NCBI GenBank assembly: GCA_946800325.1
Contig: CAMPEJ010000002.1
Location: 682,001 to 746,000, forward strand
DNA length: 64,000 nt
DNA from: Luzula sylvatica
Lineage: Eukaryota > Streptophyta > Magnoliopsida > Poales > Juncaceae
Direction of reading: 5' to 3'
Of this stretch, positions 63,101 to 64,000 are shown piece by piece (the first letter of the stretch is position 1; each line of letters begins with the position of its first letter). The notes beneath the pieces were generated by a model. The model did no database searches. It saw only the letters and a list, made by a program, of their open reading frames with translations, and had not been told where the DNA came from. The translations under genes were made by a program, and so were the position numbers.

Positions 63101-63527
63101 ACTCCCCAAAGCATAAACAAATTGTTTTGAATCGAAAAACAAACTTTCTTAGTGTTTGTAAATTTTGGTGAAATGTTATGTAGTAAAAGATACGATTCCA
63201 ATGATCTCAAAATACGTTATTTGAACTCCCCAAAGCATAAACAAATTGTTTTGAATCGAAAAACAAACTTTCTTAGTGTTTGTAAATTTTGGTAAAATGT
63301 TATGTGGTAAAAGATACGATTCAAATGATCTCAAAATACGTTATTTGAACTACCCAAAGCATAAACAGATTGTTTTGAATCGAAAAACAAACTTTCTTAG
63401 TGTTTGTAAATTTTGGTGAAATGTTATGTGGTAAAAGATACGATTCAAATGATCTCAAAATACGTTATTTGAACTCCCCAAAGCATAAACAGATTGTTTT
63501 GAATCGAAAAACAAACTTTCTTAGTGT
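58970..63527 (+). repeat. 1,488-bp higher-order repeat (12-monomer), about 3 nearly identical copies
   Basis: TGTATG variants at 59,185, 60,673 and 62,161 are exactly 1,488 bp (12 x 124) apart, with no length variant inside the unit. Reading across the copies I noticed one clear difference, TTTTGTTGAAATG at 62,796. The order is CAAACTGTC/TGTATG, GGGTG, GAATC, GGGTG, AAAATTTC, TTACTTG, CCCGAAAG, CTGGAAAAAG, CCAATG, GGTAAAATG, ACTACCC, GTCGTAAAAG. On both sides (about 58,942 and 63,530) a GTTTAAAA 123-bp monomer sits where the unit has none, so the 12-mer looks like a 13-mer that lost this monomer. It is probably the most recently amplified HOR in the window. Confidence 0.93.
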
Positions 63528-64000
63528 TTAAAATTTTGGTGAAATGTTATGTAGTAAAAGATACGATTCAAATGATCTCAAAATACGTTATTTGAACTCC
63601 CCAAAGCATAAACAGATTGTTTTGAATCGAAAAACAAACTTTCTTAGTGTTTGTAAATTTGGGTGAAATGTTATGTGGTAAAAGATACGATTCGAATGAT
63701 CTAAAAATACGTTATTTGAACTCCCCAAAGCATAAACAAATTGTTTTGAATCGAAAAACAAACTTTCGTAGCGTTTGTAAATTTTGGTGAAATGTTATGT
63801 AGTAAAAGATACGATTCCAATGATCTCAAAATACGTTATTTGAACTCCCCAAAGCATAAACAAATTGTTTTGAATCGAAAAACAAACTTTCTTAGTGTTT
63901 GTAAATTTTGGTAAAATGTTATGTGGTAAAAGATACGATTCAAATGATCTCAAAATACGTTATTTGAACTACCCAAAGCATAAACAGATTGTTTTGAATC
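63527..64000 (+). repeat. Right edge, monomers outside the 1,488-bp HOR
   Basis: Four monomers that no longer match at the 1,488-bp offset: a GTTTAAAA 123-bp monomer, a GGGTG/CGAATG monomer, a CGTAGCG monomer and a GGTAAAATG monomer leading to ACTACCC. The array continues past the window end. Confidence 0.85.

Larger units (their letters stand above)
1..64000 (+). repeat. Satellite DNA array, 124-bp monomer, about 516 head-to-tail copies
   Basis: Every stretch of the window is a copy of one 124-bp unit. Successive unit starts at 1, 125, 249, 373 and 497 give an exact 124-bp step, and the same unit is still running at 64,000. All copies read in the same direction; I saw no inverted block and no inserted foreign sequence. 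The consensus unit has 36 G/C bases of 124 (29%). Length variants are 123 bp (loss of one base at the GTTTGTAAATTTT segment), 163 bp (microrepeat expansion), 132 bp, and a few deletions. Substitutions recur at fixed positions, so monomers fall into classes that repeat in order. A long homogeneous array of this kind is typical of eukaryotic heterochromatic satellite. Whether it is centromeric, pericentromeric or elsewhere cannot be told from sequence alone. Confidence 0.98.

Noticed and set aside
1..64000. CRISPR array
   Set aside because: The whole 124-bp unit repeats with no unique spacers between repeats, and the unit is far longer than CRISPR repeats.
1..64000. CENP-B box or equivalent
   Set aside because: ATTCGAATGATCT-type variants match the TTCGNNNNA half of the primate CENP-B box pattern, but the required CGGG half is TAAA or TCAA. 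CTTTCGTAGTG variants fail at the A position.
1..64000. Telomeric or ribosomal repeat, tRNA or snRNA tandem genes
   Set aside because: No short G-rich telomere unit, no rRNA-like sequence, and no A/B-box or cloverleaf-like segment in the 124-bp unit.
1..64000. Novel bacterial or phage system hidden in the repeats
   Set aside because: No gene, recombinase, spacer or unique cargo exists anywhere in the window. A homogeneous 64-kb satellite with HORs is a eukaryotic pattern.

Overview
The whole 64-kb window is one uninterrupted tandem satellite array. The unit is a 124-bp monomer with about 29% G+C, always in the same head-to-tail orientation, about 516 copies. I found no unique sequence: no protein-coding gene, RNA gene, transposon, CRISPR array or promoter. 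Both ends of the window lie inside the array, so its true length and flanks are not visible. Such an array points to eukaryotic constitutive heterochromatin (pericentromeric, centromeric, subtelomeric or sex-chromosome) from a long-read assembly. The species cannot be named from this sequence. CpG is not depleted in the monomer, which slightly favours a lineage or locus without heavy CpG methylation.

The structure lies in the higher-order organisation. Monomers carry diagnostic variants (123-bp copies with a one-base loss, 163-bp copies with a 9-bp microrepeat expansion, and recurrent substitutions). These variants recur in fixed order, so I could measure higher-order repeat (HOR) periods by counting between identical variants. 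From left to right: irregular monomers (1-3.35 kb); a 867-bp 7-mer duplication (3.35-5.1 kb); a 2,890-bp 23-mer HOR, about 3.3 copies (4.2-13.7 kb); a 1,648/1,649-bp 13-mer HOR derived from it (13.0-17.9 kb); mixed monomers with a segment repeated 4,861 bp apart (19.5-25.5 kb); a 2,108-bp 17-mer HOR (28.9-33.1 kb); 743-bp and 1,401-bp HORs (33.0-36.5 kb); a monomer with a 56-bp deletion (36.71 kb); 2,601-, 1,486-, 1,610- and 3,716-bp duplications (36.9-51.4 kb); a 2,602-bp 21-mer HOR (53.9-60.1 kb); and a 1,488-bp 12-mer HOR, about three nearly identical copies (59.0-63.5 kb).

Successive HORs share ordered monomer cassettes and differ by whole monomers gained or lost. This is the expected signature of repeated unequal exchange or amplification. 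The 163-bp variants occur only left of 45 kb, so the two halves have different recent histories. The open reading frames of 61-89 codons in the window are artefacts of this array: a 123-bp monomer is exactly 41 codons, so a frame stays open only where variant-length monomers happen to fall. All identity statements are by eye; boundaries of HOR tracts are approximate to about 50-100 bp.
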